The notes beneath the pieces are model-generated. The model was not told where the DNA came from, did no database searches, and worked only from the letters and a program-made list of their open reading frames with translations. Positions 5,326 to 7,484 of a DNA stretch of 7,484 nt are shown piece after piece. The stretch lies in contig JBEEMM010000065.1 of NCBI GenBank assembly GCA_041192685.1, positions 1-7,484 on the forward strand. Reading direction: 5' to 3'. Made by a program: the position numbers and the translations under genes. Numbering within the stretch: position 1 is the stretch's first letter; each line of letters begins with the position of its first letter. The DNA comes from TMED14 sp041192685. GTDB taxonomy: Bacteria > Bacteroidota > Bacteroidia > Flavobacteriales > Schleiferiaceae.

Positions 5326-7484
5326 ATGCGCCGAGCCCTTCGCATCCTCCTCTGGGTTTTAGCCATTGCAACGGCGGCCTTGGGAGGCCTGGCGGGCTAT
5401 GTGTACAGCCATCAGGATGAGCTCAAGGGTGCAATGCTCACGGCGGTTAACGGTCGCCTGAACAGCCCCGTGCAAATTGGCGGACTTGAGGTAGACCTCT
5501 GGGCCCAGTTCCCCGACGTGTCGCTCCGGTTTGAAAAGGTCTTGGTGCCCGACCCGCAAATTCCAAGCGATACTCTTGCCTTTGCCTCGAGCGTTTTTGC
5601 TCAGTTTGACCTCTTAAAGGCCATTCGGGGAACCTACATAATGCAGCGCATAACCCTAAAAGACGGCCGCCTGAAACTTCGCTGGAACGCAGACGGGAGC
5701 AACAACTACAGCATTTTTAAGGAGGACCAAAGCGATTCCGACCAGGCAGCCGTGCAGCTCGATGGTCTGACCCTGCTCAATACCAAAGTGAGCCTGAGCG
5801 GGCAGGGCAATCCCCCCTGGAGCCAGACCTTTTTGGCGGAGCGCGTCCGCGCACGAGGAAGCCTTGACTCAGAGGCTTTTGCTGCGGAACTCGACTGGGA
5901 ACTTTGGGTTCCGAACCTTGCCGCCAAACCCCTCCGCATTGAGGGCAAGGCAGAAATGAACGGATCAGAGGGTCAGTTTGCCGTTGAGAACGGAACATTA
6001 AACATAGCCGGCTGGCCGCTCGCGCTCGAAGGGGCACTGCGCGACGGTGAGGGCACTTGGCTCATGACCGCCGAAGACCTCGACGTTGCCAAGGTGGTCG
6101 CTTTGATTCCCAAGGCCCTTCTGCCCGACCCAGAAACCCTTCAAATCGATGGCCTTCTGAGCGTCAAGGCCCAGGCCAAAACCAATGCCAAGGGCAGCCG
6201 CCTTAGGGTCGACGGCACCTGGTCACAGGGCCGACTAACCTCTGGCCCCTTCGAATTCTCGGGTATTGCCGCGGCCATTCACTTTGACAACGGAGCGCAG
6301 GCGCGCGCAGCCAGTTCAGAACTTGAAATTGACCTGAGCACCGCGCAAAGCAAGGCAAGCCAAATCAAGGGACTCTTTAAATGGAGCAACTTCGAGGCAC
6401 CAGACCTGAGCTTTGATGGAACCGCAAACCTCGCAACCTCAGAATTCCTGAGCTGGGTAGGCATAGAAACTTGGGAAGAATCCAGCGGAAGCGCCAGCGG
6501 TAGCATCGGATTCCGCCAGCACTACGCCAACCTTGACGAGCTGGGCAGCAATGGCGTTTGGGGCGGAATGTGGTCTGGAACCCTCACATTCAGCCCGGGC
6601 CAATGGCGTCCGCAGGGCAACAAAATGCCCCTGGAAGTGCGCGGAGGCGAAGTTCAGCTCGACGGACAGGACCTAAACCTAAACAACTGGAGCATTGTAC
6701 TGGGAAGGTCCGACGCGATAGTTAATGGAACAGTGCGCAATGCCTTAAACGATTTGGGAATGGCCCACGACCTTCAGATTCGGTCCAAGCAGCTCAATGC
6801 CAGCGAATTAATGGACTCTGAAGTGTGGAACGGCCTCTGGACCGGCCCTACCAATCCCGAGGATCCCGATTTTAATGACCCCTATCGACTAGAAATCCGC
6901 GCGAACCGCATTCACTACCAAGACCTTCATCTGGCCGATGTTCAGGCAGACATCCTTGGACGCGGACTCAACTTTAGCTTTAGGAATGCACTCCTTAGTA
7001 TGGGAGGTGGGCAAATTCGAGGAAGTGGCCAATGGACTGCAGCGCAGCCCGACGGCGGACATTTAAGCACGCAAATGCAGCTGCAGCGTGTGCGGCTGAG
7101 CACGTTCATGCGTGAAGTCCGCAACTTCAATCAAAGCACCGTAACCGCGGACAACATCGACGGAACCCTGGACGCTTCCCTGCAGCTTCAATGCGATTTT
7201 GACGCGAACTACGACTGGGACCCTAAGAGCCTGATAGCCGAGGTTCAATTCAGCCTTGAGGGCGGACGGCTGCGTGGCATTGAGGCCCTTCAGCAGCTTG
7301 CACGCTATGCCGAAGTTGAAGACCTCAAGGACGTGCGCTTCGCCCCTCTTCGGAACAGCATTTACATCTCCCAGCAGCGAATTCTGATTCCCGAAATGCT
7401 GCTTGAAAACAATGCCCTCCAGCTGAAAGTAGCCGGAACCCACGGATTTGACCAAATCGTGGACTACCGTTTTGAACTTCAGCT
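5326..7484 (+). CDS. AsmA-family envelope protein (3' partial)
   Basis: A single open frame from the ATG at 5326 to the window edge; 719 codons without a stop, so the true C-terminus lies outside. The N-terminus MRRALRILLWVLAIATAALGGLAGYVY is a positively charged start plus one transmembrane segment (about residues 5-27), giving an inner-membrane anchor with the rest in the periplasm. The body is long, beta-rich and repetitive, typical of AsmA-like proteins: VNGRLNSPVQIGGLEVDLWAQFPDVSLRFEKV (about 42-73), where the family has an N-terminal strand pair ending in FP-x-(v/l)-S-L, and FDLLKAIRGTYIMQRITLKDGRL (about 94-116). The end, about 648-719, has the AsmA C-terminal pattern: FAPLRNSIYISQQRILIPEML, then VAGTHGFDQIVDYRFEL. 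AsmA relatives are linked to outer-membrane biogenesis and lipid transport between membranes; the exact role here is inference. The start directly follows the rluB TAA with no spacer, so expression is probably coupled to rluB. Bacteroidota AsmA proteins often run to 800-1000 residues, so little is missing. Confidence 0.88.
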   Translation, partial: MRRALRILLWVLAIATAALGGLAGYVYSHQDELKGAMLTAVNGRLNSPVQIGGLEVDLWAQFPDVSLRFEKVLVPDPQIPSDTLAFASSVFAQFDLLKAIRGTYIMQRITLKDGRLKLRWNADGSNNYSIFKEDQSDSDQAAVQLDGLTLLNTKVSLSGQGNPPWSQTFLAERVRARGSLDSEAFAAELDWELWVPNLAAKPLRIEGKAEMNGSEGQFAVENGTLNIAGWPLALEGALRDGEGTWLMTAEDLDVAKVVALIPKALLPDPETLQIDGLLSVKAQAKTNAKGSRLRVDGTWSQGRLTSGPFEFSGIAAAIHFDNGAQARAASSELEIDLSTAQSKASQIKGLFKWSNFEAPDLSFDGTANLATSEFLSWVGIETWEESSGSASGSIGFRQHYANLDELGSNGVWGGMWSGTLTFSPGQWRPQGNKMPLEVRGGEVQLDGQDLNLNNWSIVLGRSDAIVNGTVRNALNDLGMAHDLQIRSKQLNASELMDSEVWNGLWTGPTNPEDPDFNDPYRLEIRANRIHYQDLHLADVQADILGRGLNFSFRNALLSMGGGQIRGSGQWTAAQPDGGHLSTQMQLQRVRLSTFMREVRNFNQSTVTADNIDGTLDASLQLQCDFDANYDWDPKSLIAEVQFSLEGGRLRGIEALQQLARYAEVEDLKDVRFAPLRNSIYISQQRILIPEMLLENNALQLKVAGTHGFDQIVDYRFELQ

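Noticed and set aside
1..7484. Defence, toxin-antitoxin, mobile or biosynthetic system
   Set aside because: All six coding regions are assigned to widespread housekeeping or envelope families, spacers are 100 bp or less, and there are no transposase, integrase, CRISPR or tRNA signatures.

Overview
The window looks like a housekeeping stretch of a Bacteroidota chromosome, probably Flavobacteriales-like and GC-rich for that phylum (judged by eye, not counted). The evidence is a MetRS with a fused C-terminal tRNA-binding domain, an RsuA/RluB pseudouridine synthase with a long disordered low-complexity N-terminal tail, an AsmA-like protein, a Bacteroidota-style M14 carboxypeptidase tail, and two exact matches to the Bacteroidota sigma-factor -7 element TAnnTTTG. 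I see no Shine-Dalgarno-like sequence at the gene starts that have an upstream spacer. There are no RNA genes, insertion sequences, CRISPR arrays, phage genes or defence genes.

Layout. Positions 1-376 (+) hold the 3' end of an M14-type zinc carboxypeptidase gene. It converges on metG (373-2433, -), and the two stop codons overlap in the tetranucleotide TTAA. metG and an LD-carboxypeptidase gene (ldcA, 2465-3370, +) diverge from a spacer of only 31 bp that contains two back-to-back -7-type boxes arranged as an inverted repeat. ldcA overlaps a YraN/UPF0102 nuclease-fold gene (3336-3770, +). A 100-bp spacer follows, most of it an array of imperfect CTAG-centred heptamers, and then a second strong -7 box. 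This box precedes rluB (3871-5325, +), whose N-terminal half contains four tandem 54-bp repeats. An AsmA-family gene starts directly after the rluB stop (5326) and stays open to the window end. It has no stop codon inside the window.

How the genes relate. metG charges tRNA-Met and RluB-type enzymes modify 23S rRNA, so both serve translation. LdcA recycles murein peptides. AsmA-like proteins act at the envelope. The three + strand genes ldcA, yraN and (after a promoter) rluB-asmA form two compact transcription units.

I found no new multi-gene system. The most interesting signals are small: the mirror-image divergent promoter between metG and ldcA, the identical 4-nt spacing from TACCTTTG to the start codon at both metG and rluB (suggesting leaderless or near-leaderless mRNAs), the heptamer array, and the recently expanded in-frame repeat in the RluB tail.
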